Shown here piece after piece: positions 35,371 through 43,543 of a DNA stretch of 64,000 nt. Made by a program: the position numbers and the translations under genes. How positions within the stretch are numbered: the first letter of the stretch is position 1; every line of letters starts with the position of its first letter. The notes beneath the pieces are model-generated. The model was not told the DNA's origin. It saw nothing but the letters and a program-made list of their open reading frames with translations, and did no database searches. Source of the stretch: UBA11222 sp049323435 (lineage in GTDB: Bacteria > Pseudomonadota > Alphaproteobacteria > UBA11222); the NCBI GenBank assembly GCA_049323435.1, contig JBMOMX010000036.1, positions 16,527 to 80,526 on the forward strand. The letters are read 5' to 3'.

Positions 35371-35422
35371 GCTGAGGATTTGGTGGACGTAAACTTGATG
35401 AATTAAACTTCAGAAAAACGGC

Positions 35423-35977
35423 TCACACTGCGATTCCGATGTTTGCCAACGTGACCCTGAAAGCAATGGGGCGAACACGGATGATTACCAGAGCCTCCCG
35501 GCTGCGTTCATCTACGGTCAAAAGCTTATCATTACTTACTTCTACTCTGGTTATTAGTTTATCATCCTCAAGCAGGCAGAACACCCGATTGTCTGGCTCT
35601 GAGTCAGGTGTGTTTGGCACCTGCTGGGCTGATGGCATGCTGAGAGCGTCTAAAAGTGTCTTGAGCCGATTATCAATGTCTGAACTCTGGTTGATTATCC
35701 CGCCGGGCAGGCTGGCAGAAAGCAAAAAAATGTTCAGTTCGGCTCGCAAGCTAAGTTTCTCAGTGATAATTGGTACGTACTCCAATTGCCCAAATGTTTG
35801 GCCAACGTAGCAATCGTCAGGTTTGTAGTTTGGGTCCTGATACTTTGAGAGATCATTTAGCGGCGGGGTCTCCCAGAGGCGCCGAAGCTGAGGTTCAAGC
35901 GCGCGCCTGATAAGCCATTTCTGTTGAGCGTTGGCTTTAGGCGGTAGATCCCCCTGATATGTCAGTGTAAAACGCAA
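35423..35977 (-). CDS. Orphan protein with RusA-like catalytic motif
   Basis: A 184-residue protein that I do not recognise as a named family. It contains D100-I-D102-N103, Lys106 and Asp110, followed by Glu137-Asp138-Asp139-Lys140. The D-x-D-N...K...DAL...DD layout is that of the RusA Holliday-junction resolvase fold, where the aspartates bind metal. The N-terminal FTLTYQGDLPP fits an edge strand as in RusA. It is more AT-rich than its neighbours and sits alone between metabolic genes next to repeat copy C, which suggests horizontal gain. Resolvase activity is an inference; the insertion between the two motifs is longer than usual. Confidence 0.5.
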   Translation of the reverse strand: MRFTLTYQGDLPPKANAQQKWLIRRALEPQLRRLWETPPLNDLSKYQDPNYKPDDCYVGQTFGQLEYVPIITEKLSLRAELNIFLLSASLPGGIINQSSDIDNRLKTLLDALSMPSAQQVPNTPDSEPDNRVFCLLEDDKLITRVEVSNDKLLTVDERSREALVIIRVRPIAFRVTLANIGIAV

Positions 35978-36004
35978 AAAAGTAACCTCAATATATTAGA
36001 TGCT

Positions 36005-36820
36005 CTAATTCACGATCCGCATGCCGCCGCCGTCGATGCGGATATTCATGCCATTGATCATATGCGACCGGGTGCTCGCAATAAACGCCACCAGATCGCC
36101 CACCTCTTCGGTGCGCGCGATGCGCCCGGACGGGTTACCGAACTCCTCCATGATGTGACGCTCGATCACGTCCCAGTCATCGCCCCATCCCATTTTCTGC
36201 GCGCGGCGGCGGTACATTTCCTCGACCTCGCGGGTTTTGATCAGGCCGGGGCTGATGGTGTTGACGGTGATGCCGGTATTGGCCAGTTCCAGCATCAGGC
36301 TGACGGTCAAATTCGCCAACGCGCCTTTGGACGCATAATAATGCGGCATCCGCGCATTGGGCTGGGTGGAGCCGATCGTGCCAAGTTGAATAACCCGCCC
36401 CCAGCCGCGCGCCTTCATTTGCGGAACCAGCAGGCGGATCATGCGCGCCGCCGACAGCACATTTTTCTGATAGGCGTCAATCCACGCCTGCGTTCCGGTG
36501 GCGGCGTCCAGCCAGAAACCGCGATCCGCCGTACCATAATTATTGATCAATATATCGACCGGGCCCATCGCAAGTGCGGCCTTGGCAGTATGTTCCGCGC
36601 CAGCGTCCGTGGTCAGATCGCCGGTCACCGCATGGGCCTTGCCGCCGGCATGGTTGATCTCGCTGGCGACGCGGCCGGCATCGTCCTGTCCGCTGGCGGG
36701 TTTCATGCCATGCACAATCACCGTGGCGCCTTCACGGGCCAGCACCTTGGCAATGCCTTCGCCGGTACCCCGGCTGGAGCCGGTGACGAGGGCGGTTTTT
36801 CCAGAAAGCTGTAAATCCAT
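36005..36820 (-). CDS. SDR-family oxidoreductase
   Basis: A 271-residue SDR. It has TGSSRGTGEGIA at the N-terminus, NNYGTAD (in place of NNAG), QLGTIGS with a Thr-Ile-Gly-Ser active-site strand, the Tyr/Lys pair in YYASKGALANL, and a C-terminal GMNIRIDGGG. The ATG at 36820 is 10 bp after the DUF1491 stop, with GAGGGA as its Shine-Dalgarno sequence, so the two genes form an operon. The substrate is unknown. The sequence is quite different from the other three SDRs of the window. Confidence 0.88.
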   Translation of the reverse strand: MDLQLSGKTALVTGSSRGTGEGIAKVLAREGATVIVHGMKPASGQDDAGRVASEINHAGGKAHAVTGDLTTDAGAEHTAKAALAMGPVDILINNYGTADRGFWLDAATGTQAWIDAYQKNVLSAARMIRLLVPQMKARGWGRVIQLGTIGSTQPNARMPHYYASKGALANLTVSLMLELANTGITVNTISPGLIKTREVEEMYRRRAQKMGWGDDWDVIERHIMEEFGNPSGRIARTEEVGDLVAFIASTRSHMINGMNIRIDGGGMRIVN

Positions 36821-36830
36821 GCGGAGTCCC

Positions 36831-37187
36831 TCAGTTAATCGGCTCGCCCAGATCATAGCGGCCTTCCATGTCTTCGATTTCAAGCACCCACAGATCCGGG
36901 TCGCGTTTTATCTGGCGGGCAATATAGGCGTCGGTGTCGGCTTCGGGCGAAGGCTCTGCGCCCGCGCGCGCGATCCACATCCTGCGTCCCTGCGCATTGC
37001 GCGATGGCGACAGCACCTGGCAGCCATTGGCAAAGCGATTCCATTTGATCAGCACTGTACCTGCTTTTTCGTCCCCCCGGCGCACCAGAACGGCTGGAAT
37101 ACCCAATGACAGGCAGCGCCTGATATGGGCGCTTACCCACATGGCAGCGGTCAGTACCGGTTCATCATAATCCACCACACCAGCCAC
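36831..37187 (-). CDS. DUF1491 family protein
   Basis: A 118-residue protein with MWVSAHIRRCLSLGIPAVLVRRGDEKAGTVLIK-like content (about residues 16-48) and an RDPDLWVLEIEDMEGR ending, the DUF1491 pattern restricted to alphaproteobacteria. No function is known. It is the first gene of a pair with the downstream SDR. Confidence 0.8.
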   Translation of the reverse strand: MAGVVDYDEPVLTAAMWVSAHIRRCLSLGIPAVLVRRGDEKAGTVLIKWNRFANGCQVLSPSRNAQGRRMWIARAGAEPSPEADTDAYIARQIKRDPDLWVLEIEDMEGRYDLGEPIN

Positions 37188-37252
37188 CTTTGCGCTCGCG
37201 TTCCCTCATTGCGCGATGATAGATTATCATAAATCAAATTACAGCAGGGAGA

Positions 37253-38107
37253 ATGAGCATGAGTGACAGATTAAAGGGAAAAGTGGCGGTAATCACCGGC
37301 GGCACAAGCGGTATGGGGCGCGGCACGGTGGAACTGTTCCTGGCCGAAGGCGCAAAAGTCGTTGTTGCCGATATTCTGGACGACAAGGGCGCGCAGATGG
37401 AAAAGGACTTCGGTCCCAATCTCGCGTTTCATCATACCGATGTGGCGGTCGAAGCGCATGTAAAGGGCGCGGTCGATCTGGCCGTTAAAAAATATGGCCG
37501 TCTGGATTGCATCTTCAACAATGCCGGCATTGGAGGCGTTTCCGGAGAGATTCAGGAAATCGACATGGAAGGTTTTGACAAGACCATGGGCGTTCTGGTC
37601 AAGGGCGTCGTGCTGGGCATGAAATACGCAGCACCCATCATGAAGGCGCAAAAATCCGGCAGCATCATCAGCACGGCCAGCGTCGCCGGGTTAAGCGGCG
37701 GGTTCGGCCCGCATATTTACAGCGCCGCAAAGGCGGCGGTGGTGCATCTGTCCAAAAGCGTGGCGCTGGAGCTGGGCAAATATAATATCCGCGTGAATGC
37801 GATTTGCCCGGGCGGCATCGCCACCTCGATTTTTGGACGCGGGCTTGGCCTGCCCAGCCAGCTTGCCGACGAAAGCGCCAAAAAAATGGAAGAGGTGCTG
37901 GTCAATTTTCAGCCGATCCGGCGTTCCGGCCTGCCGTCCGACATTGCCAAAATGGCGCTGTTTCTGGCCAGTGACGACAGCACCTTTGTCAGCGGCCAGG
38001 CCATTGCGGTGGATGGCGCGCTGATGGCGGGACGCGAGCGCGCCCAGGGCGCGGGCCGTATCGCCGAAGGCATGGCCAAGGCGTTCGGCGACTTAATGAA
38101 AACTTAA
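37253..38107 (+). CDS. SDR-family oxidoreductase
   Basis: A 284-residue SDR. It has TGGTSGMGRGTVELF, Asp in VVADILDDKG (NAD+ preference), NNAGIGG, STASVAGLSGG, Tyr/Lys in YSAAKAAVVHLSK, and SGQAIAVDGALMAG at the C-terminus, followed by an extra Ala/Arg-rich helix. The substrate is unknown. It is divergent from the DUF1491-SDR pair across 65 bp. Confidence 0.88.
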   Translation: MSMSDRLKGKVAVITGGTSGMGRGTVELFLAEGAKVVVADILDDKGAQMEKDFGPNLAFHHTDVAVEAHVKGAVDLAVKKYGRLDCIFNNAGIGGVSGEIQEIDMEGFDKTMGVLVKGVVLGMKYAAPIMKAQKSGSIISTASVAGLSGGFGPHIYSAAKAAVVHLSKSVALELGKYNIRVNAICPGGIATSIFGRGLGLPSQLADESAKKMEEVLVNFQPIRRSGLPSDIAKMALFLASDDSTFVSGQAIAVDGALMAGRERAQGAGRIAEGMAKAFGDLMKT

Positions 38108-38214
38108 CGCCACATCGCCGCCATTAGCCGAATATTAGGGGTTTCGGCTTAACCCTATGCGCAACGCTCTGTGGCGTCCGCCCGGAGGTTGCGCATATTG
38201 GTTGATGGTGTTTC

Positions 38215-39090
38215 ATGCTGGCGATTGGCGGAATAGTTTGCGTCTTTGTCATGGTATTTGGCGGCTATGTGCTGGCCGGCGGCAATATCATGCCGATCAT
38301 CCATCATGCGCCCCTCGAATTGATGACAATCCTTGGGGCCGGTGTTGGCGCCTTTCTGATTGGCAATAGCGCACTCGTCGTCAAGCAGACGCTTGGGGGA
38401 TTCGGAAAAATATTCAAGGGTCCGAAATGGGTCGCGGATGATTACCGTGACCTGCTGTGCCTGATGTTTTTATTGACCAAGACAATGAAAACCAAGGGCG
38501 CGATGGTGCTTGAATCGCATATCGAAAATCCCGAAGAAAGCGCGATTTTTTCGCATTACCCTAAAATTCTGGCAGACCATTTCGCCATTGATATGATCTG
38601 CGACACGCTGCGTATGATCTCCATGAATATGGATGATCCGCACCAGGTTGAAGACATGCTGGAAAAGCAGCTTGAAAAGCATCACCATGAATCGCTTGGC
38701 CCGTCGCATGCGGTGCAGATGCTTGCGGATGGCTTGCCCGCGCTTGGTATTGTGGCGGCCGTGCTTGGTGTTATCAAGACCATGGCCAGCATCAGCGCGC
38801 CGGTCGAGGTGCTTGGCGAAATGATCGGCGGCGCGCTGACCGGCACCTTTCTGGGCGTGTTTCTGGCCTATGGTTTCTTTGGCCCGTTTGGCACCCGTCT
38901 GAAAGATCTTGAGGACGAGGACTTCCAGTTCTACCGCATCATCCGTGATATGCTGGTGGCGCATCTGCAAGGCAATGCGCCGCAAATTTCCGTGGAAATC
39001 GGCCGGGGCAATGTCCCCAGCTATATCCAGCCCAATTTCCTTGAACTGGAAACCGCGATCAGCGAAATTCCGCCGGAAGTGACTGCCTAA
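38215..39090 (+). CDS. motA: Flagellar motor stator protein MotA
   Basis: A 291-residue MotA/TolQ/ExbB family protein of the MotA type. It has four membrane helices (about 2-21, 34-50, 178-200, 208-232) and a large cytoplasmic loop with charged residues in YRDLLCLMFLLTKTMKTKG. The conserved Pro-containing helix is GLPALGIVAAVLGVI, and the C-terminus extends past helix 4 as usual. MotA with MotB conducts protons for flagellar rotation. No motB or flagellar gene lies in this window. It is convergent with tag, with the stop codons overlapping. Confidence 0.92.
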   Translation: MLAIGGIVCVFVMVFGGYVLAGGNIMPIIHHAPLELMTILGAGVGAFLIGNSALVVKQTLGGFGKIFKGPKWVADDYRDLLCLMFLLTKTMKTKGAMVLESHIENPEESAIFSHYPKILADHFAIDMICDTLRMISMNMDDPHQVEDMLEKQLEKHHHESLGPSHAVQMLADGLPALGIVAAVLGVIKTMASISAPVEVLGEMIGGALTGTFLGVFLAYGFFGPFGTRLKDLEDEDFQFYRIIRDMLVAHLQGNAPQISVEIGRGNVPSYIQPNFLELETAISEIPPEVTA

Positions 39091-39671
39091 CGCTTGTTCC
39101 TGCCCAGTCTGGCGCATTCTTTATGCCTGTAGCAATCGGCCAGATGATCATTGACCATGCCCACGGCCTGCATGAACGCATAGACGATGGTGGGCCCGCA
39201 AAATTTGAATCCCTTCTGTTTCAGATCTTTTGCAATAGCCTGGCTCAGCGGCGTTTGTGCTGGCGCGTCCTTCATGCTTGCAAGGCGGTTTTGCAGGGGT
39301 TTGCCATCCACAAAATTCCATAAATAATTTGAAAAACCTTCCTGTTCCATGACCGCCAGATAGGCTTGCGCGCTGCTGATGGCGGCCTCGATTTTGCCGC
39401 GATGGCGGATGATGCCGGCATCTTGTAATAGCGCCTGAATTTTCTTCTCATTATAGCGCGCGATGCGGGCGGGTTCGAACTGATCAAAGGCGGCCCGGAA
39501 ATTTTCCCGTTTGCGCAGGATCGTAATCCAGGAAAGCCCGGCCTGAAAACCATCCAGTATCAGTTTTTCATACAATGCCCTGTCATCATATTCCGGCACA
39601 CCCCATTCTTCATCATGATAGGCGATATAGAAGGGGTCCTCTCCAGGCCAGGGGCATCTAGTCTTGCTCAT
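39087..39671 (-). CDS. tag: DNA-3-methyladenine glycosylase I
   Basis: A 194-residue HhH-superfamily glycosylase that removes 3-methyladenine. It has RCPWPGEDPFYIAYHDEEWG at the N-terminus, the motif FQAGLSWITILRKRENFR, and zinc-snap ligands Cys6, His19, His176 and Cys180 in the same spacing as E. coli Tag. The KGFKFCGPTIVYAFMQAVG region (about 153-171) follows. It overlaps the end of the upstream ygfZ by 14 bp, so the two are coupled. Confidence 0.95.
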   Translation of the reverse strand: MSKTRCPWPGEDPFYIAYHDEEWGVPEYDDRALYEKLILDGFQAGLSWITILRKRENFRAAFDQFEPARIARYNEKKIQALLQDAGIIRHRGKIEAAISSAQAYLAVMEQEGFSNYLWNFVDGKPLQNRLASMKDAPAQTPLSQAIAKDLKQKGFKFCGPTIVYAFMQAVGMVNDHLADCYRHKECARLGRNKR

Positions 39672-40566
39672 CGGTCAATTCCGGGAATGTGAGTGTCAGC
39701 CAGCCGGGACATACCACGCTCAGGCGGACCGAGCCACAGCTCAGCGCCGGTGCGCCGGGCGCCAGCGCGGACAGCCGCAGGAACGCCAGCGCGCGCGTCC
39801 CCAGACCGGTGCGCAGAACGCCAACTTCCCGGCCTTCCGCCATAATCGGGGTTCCCGGCGGCGGGCAGGCGCCCTCAATATGCACAGGCAGGATACGCTT
39901 GCGCACAACACCGCGATGCTTCATACGCGAAACCAGCTCCTGTCCGACATAACAGCCTTTTTTAAAATCAACCCCGTTCAGTTCCTCGAAATTGGCTTCG
40001 AGCAGAAAGTTTTTTTCCACCTCAATATCCGCATGGCCTTCTGCAATGCCAAGCTCCAGACGCAGGCGGTGATAGGCCTCCGGGGATGAATGGCGCAGCG
40101 GCATAGCAGCCAGCGCATCCGGGGCAAGAATCATGCGTGCGCCCATCCCGGCTAATCTGGGATCTGTAAAAATAATCCCGCCAGGATAAGTGCGCACCGC
40201 GCCCGGCTGTGCCGGTAAATCCAATGCCTCCAAACCCTCCGGGCCAGGGCATGCCGCCACCTGATATGTTGCGCTGGCGTCGTGGATCGTAACTTTGGCC
40301 CTTAGTCTGTAGAAATTAAGACGCTTGACCAGCTCAGCCAACCGCACCGCCTCGCATTCGATCAGGAAGCTGTCATCTTTCTGAATGACAAAAAAATCAA
40401 ACAGATATTTGCCCTGCGGTGTCAGCAGAGCTGCATAAATCGCCCGATTGGCGCTAACCAGATCCATCGTATTGGTGATCAGGCCCTGTAAAAATTCGCG
40501 CGCGCCGGGGCCGGCAAGTTCGATAACCCCCCGCTCCGGCAGTGGGCAAATCTGAGCTATATCCAT
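39658..40566 (-). CDS. ygfZ: Folate-binding Fe-S cluster assembly protein YgfZ
   Basis: A 302-residue YgfZ/GcvT-like protein. It shows the tetrahydrofolate-fold opening GPGAREFLQGLITNTM, the diagnostic motif KKGCYVGQELVSRMKHRG with the conserved cysteine, and a short C-terminal barrel. The family supports assembly or repair of some Fe-S proteins. It forms an operon with tag, and a divergent glycosyltransferase starts 74 bp upstream. Confidence 0.9.
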   Translation of the reverse strand: MDIAQICPLPERGVIELAGPGAREFLQGLITNTMDLVSANRAIYAALLTPQGKYLFDFFVIQKDDSFLIECEAVRLAELVKRLNFYRLRAKVTIHDASATYQVAACPGPEGLEALDLPAQPGAVRTYPGGIIFTDPRLAGMGARMILAPDALAAMPLRHSSPEAYHRLRLELGIAEGHADIEVEKNFLLEANFEELNGVDFKKGCYVGQELVSRMKHRGVVRKRILPVHIEGACPPPGTPIMAEGREVGVLRTGLGTRALAFLRLSALAPGAPALSCGSVRLSVVCPGWLTLTFPELTDEQD

Positions 40567-40640
40567 TTAAAGCCTCCAGTCGTGGCAATTATATGGGCTT
40601 TTGCATGTTGCAAGTCCATTTCCTTTGCTATTAGAGCGGT

Positions 40641-41588
40641 ATGAAAGTGCTTTTCATAACCTCTAACCGTATCGGTGACGCGATTCTGTCCAGCGGGCTG
40701 CTTGCTGCGCTGGTCGATACTTATCGAGATGCCAGCTTTACTGTGGCGGCAGGTCCGGCTGCCGCCCCTTTGTTTATGGATATTCCAAGGCTGGAGAAAA
40801 TTATCGCGCTGCCTAAACAGCCCTATGCGGGGCATTGGTTCAAATTGTGGCGGGCCTGCGCCGCGACACGCTGGGAAATGGTTGTTGATCTGCGCGGTTC
40901 CGCCATTGCCTGGACTTTATGGAGCGCGAGGCGGGCAGTTTACCGGCCGCAATCCACCCAGGAACACCGGGTGGTTCAGTTGGCGCGGGTGCTGAAACTG
41001 GACGCCCCGGCGCAGCCGCGCATCTGGTGTTCCGGTGTGCGCTGGGACAGGGCTGCTGTTCTGGTGCCCGATTATGCGGGGCCCACAGTGGCGCTGGGGC
41101 CTGCTGCGAACTGGTGCGGCAAGCAATGGCCTGCCGCGCGCTTTGTGGAACTGGTGGCGCGCCTGACGGCGCAGGAGGGGCTTCTTCCTGGCGCACGGAT
41201 CCTGCTGTTTGGCGGCCCTGGGGAACAGGAGATGACGCAGCCTTTGTTGCGGGCGCTTCCGGAATCCAGATGTATAGATCTTGTCGGGCGGGTGGATTTG
41301 CTGACTGCCTATGCCTGTTTGCGCCGGGCCAATCTTTATATCGGCAATGATTCCGGCCTGATGCATCTGGCGGCGGCTGCGGGCATACCGACGCTGGGCC
41401 TGTTCGGGCCAAGCAGGGAGGTGCACTATGCCCCCTGGGGCGCACAGGCCCTGGCCGTTCGCGGCCCGCAAAGCTTTGAAGATATTATCAGCGCCCCTGG
41501 TTATGACCATCGCTCGGGTCAATCCTACATGACCGGATTAACCGTTGAGCGGGTCTATCAGGCGCTAACCGAGCTGCTGGCCAGATGA
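40641..41588 (+). CDS. Glycosyltransferase family 9 (heptosyltransferase-like)
   Basis: A 315-residue GT-B enzyme of family 9. It has an N-terminal FITSNRIGDAILSSGLL (the typical IGD motif) and LRGSAIAWTLW. The C-terminal nucleotide-sugar domain contains LFGGPGEQE, DLVGRVDLLTAYACLRRA and NDSGLMHLAAAAGIPTLGLFGP, the family signature. Such enzymes transfer heptose or related sugars in LPS core synthesis at the cytoplasmic face. It overlaps the next glycosyltransferase by 4 bp and begins the glycan island. Confidence 0.9.
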   Translation: MKVLFITSNRIGDAILSSGLLAALVDTYRDASFTVAAGPAAAPLFMDIPRLEKIIALPKQPYAGHWFKLWRACAATRWEMVVDLRGSAIAWTLWSARRAVYRPQSTQEHRVVQLARVLKLDAPAQPRIWCSGVRWDRAAVLVPDYAGPTVALGPAANWCGKQWPAARFVELVARLTAQEGLLPGARILLFGGPGEQEMTQPLLRALPESRCIDLVGRVDLLTAYACLRRANLYIGNDSGLMHLAAAAGIPTLGLFGPSREVHYAPWGAQALAVRGPQSFEDIISAPGYDHRSGQSYMTGLTVERVYQALTELLAR

Positions 41589-42346
41589 AAAGCCCCGGAC
41601 TGAGCATACTCGTTGTGGCGCATAATGAGGAAGCGCATCTGCCGGACTGTCTGGCGCGCCTGCAATTCGCAGATGAGCTGGTGGTGGTGCTGGATCGCTG
41701 CACAGATCGTTCCCGTGAGATCGCACTGGCTGCGGGGGCCAGACTGGTGGAAGGGGCGTGGCCGCTGGAAGGCACGCGGCGCAATACCGGCATTGCGGCC
41801 TGTAAGGGACCCTGGATATTGGAAGTGGATGCGGATGAGCGCGTGCCGCCAGCACTTGCCGAAGAAGTGCTGGCGGCGATACGCACTGCCGAACCGGGTT
41901 ATTTTCTGATCAGGTTCGATAATTATATCGGCACGCATTTGGTCCGCTATGGCTGGGGCGCGTATAATGGGGCCAGTGCGGGACCGCGCCTGTTCAGCAA
42001 GGGCGCAAAAGTCTGGGGAGAGCAATCAGTGCATCCGCGCATTGAATTGACCGGCGTCCGGCGCTGGCTGAACACGCCCATTGATCATTATGTTGACCGC
42101 AATATTTCCGATCTGATCGCCCGCTTTGACCGCTATACAGATGCGCGGGCCAGAGACCTGCGCGAATCAGGCCAGCATGAATCGATGGCCAATAATATTC
42201 GCCGTATCTTTTCGCGTTTCTGGAAATCCTATATTACCCGGCGCGGTTACCGGGAGGGGCATTATGGCGTGCTGCTGGCCCTGTTTTCAGCAGCATATCC
42301 CCTGGTGTCCTATATCAGAGCCAGAATTGAAGGGGCGGGGCGCTAA
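41585..42346 (+). CDS. Glycosyltransferase family 2 (LPS core, WaaE-like)
   Basis: A 253-residue GT-A enzyme. It has SILVVAHNEEAHLPDCL, the nucleotide site VVLDRCTDRS, and the DxD region ILEVDADERVPPALAEEV. A C-terminal amphipathic region follows, with RYTDARARDL and SRFWKSYITRRGYREG, typical of the KdtX/WaaE group that adds glucose to the LPS inner core. The sugar is not certain. It overlaps the GT9 gene, and a palindromic repeat separates it from the next glycosyltransferase. Confidence 0.88.
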   Translation: MKSPGLSILVVAHNEEAHLPDCLARLQFADELVVVLDRCTDRSREIALAAGARLVEGAWPLEGTRRNTGIAACKGPWILEVDADERVPPALAEEVLAAIRTAEPGYFLIRFDNYIGTHLVRYGWGAYNGASAGPRLFSKGAKVWGEQSVHPRIELTGVRRWLNTPIDHYVDRNISDLIARFDRYTDARARDLRESGQHESMANNIRRIFSRFWKSYITRRGYREGHYGVLLALFSAAYPLVSYIRARIEGAGR

Positions 42347-42374
42347 CAGATGATGATTTTAATTTTACCTGTTT

Positions 42375-42465
42375 ACCCCCTCCCCAACCCTCCCCCTTGC
42401 AGGGGGAGGGAGGCATATGCGGCAATCGCCCTCCTCCCCCTGCAAGGGGGAGGCCGGGAGGGGGT
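42375..42465. repeat. 91-bp nested palindromic element
   Basis: The outer arms are ACCCCCTCCC (42375-42384) and GGGAGGGGGT (42456-42465). Inside lie two hairpins: CCCTCCCCCT-tgc-AGGGGGAGGG (42388-42410) and CCTCCCCC-tgcaa-GGGGGAGG (42433-42453). The 22 bases between them are unpaired. The whole element can form a cruciform with two inner stems. It fills the gap between the GT2 and GT4 genes. Confidence 0.85.
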
Positions 42466-42505
42466 CTGTAACCCGGCTCTGTTTCAATGCGTGCTGGGCT
42501 AGACA

Positions 42506-43543
42506 ATGCGGGTGCTGCAAATCATGGCCGGCGCACCGCATGGGGGCGCGGAACTGTTTTTTGAGCGCCTGGTGCTGGCGCTGGCGCGCGCCGGGCTGGA
42601 GCAGCGCGCCGTGATCCGCACGCAGCATGCGCGCGCCGAAAGATTGCGCCAGGCCGGAATCGCCACATCAGAACTTCGCTTTGGCGGAATGCTGGATCTG
42701 CTTACCCGCGCAGCCCTGCGCCGTGAGATCGCAGATTTTCATCCCGATATCCTGCTAAGCTGGATGAGCCGCGCAGCTTATATGACGCCGCCGCGTTCTG
42801 CGGGACAATCCCGGCCCATTCATTGCGCCCGGCTGGGCGGATATTATCCGTTAAAATATTACCGCCGCTGTGACCATCTGATCGGCAACACACAGAGCAT
42901 TGTTGACTATATCAAGGCGCAGGGCTGGCCCGCTGACCGGGCGCATTATCTGCCTAATTTTGCCGATGCGGTTTCTGCCCCGGCTTTGCCGCGCGAAAGT
43001 CTCGGCACGCCCAAAGAAGCGCCCCTGCTTCTGGCAATGGGCAGATTACATCGCAACAAGGGCTTTGACGTGCTGCTGCATGCGCTGGGGCAATTGCCGG
43101 ACACTTATCTGTGGCTGGCAGGGGAGGGTCCGGAGGAAACCGCCCTGCGCATGCTGGCCGGTCGGCTGGATCTGTCCGACCGGGTGCGTTTTCTTGGCTG
43201 GCGCGATGATGGGCCTGCATTGATGGCCGCTGCTGATATACTGGTATGTCCCTCACGTATTGAGCCGTTGGGGAATGTCGTGATAGAGGCGTGGGCGCAG
43301 GGAATATTTGTGGTGGCGGCGCGTGCGCCGGGCCCGTCGGCACTTATCGAGGACGGGGTAACCGGCATGCTGGCGGATATTGATGATGCGGGCGCACTAG
43401 CCCTGGCTATCCGGCGCGGCCTTGACAATGCGGCTTTTCGTGCGGATGCGATAGCAGCCGGACGCAGCACCTATGAGCGGAATTTTACGGAGGCGGCTGT
43501 CGTGTCTTTATACCGGGAATTTTTTGAAAAAGTTGCGGCCTGA
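42506..43543 (+). CDS. Glycosyltransferase family 4
   Basis: A 345-residue GT-B enzyme. It has an N-terminal MAGAPHGGAELFFERLVLAL, and a GT4 C-terminal domain with LLAMGRLHRNKGFDVLLHAL, LWLAGEGPEE, RVRFLGWRDD and the E-x7-E type region CPSRIEPLGNVVIEAWAQG. It transfers a sugar from a nucleotide donor to an envelope glycan; donor and acceptor are unknown. Its stop overlaps the asnB-like start as TGATG, which indicates tight coupling. Confidence 0.9.
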   Translation: MRVLQIMAGAPHGGAELFFERLVLALARAGLEQRAVIRTQHARAERLRQAGIATSELRFGGMLDLLTRAALRREIADFHPDILLSWMSRAAYMTPPRSAGQSRPIHCARLGGYYPLKYYRRCDHLIGNTQSIVDYIKAQGWPADRAHYLPNFADAVSAPALPRESLGTPKEAPLLLAMGRLHRNKGFDVLLHALGQLPDTYLWLAGEGPEETALRMLAGRLDLSDRVRFLGWRDDGPALMAAADILVCPSRIEPLGNVVIEAWAQGIFVVAARAPGPSALIEDGVTGMLADIDDAGALALAIRRGLDNAAFRADAIAAGRSTYERNFTEAAVVSLYREFFEKVAA

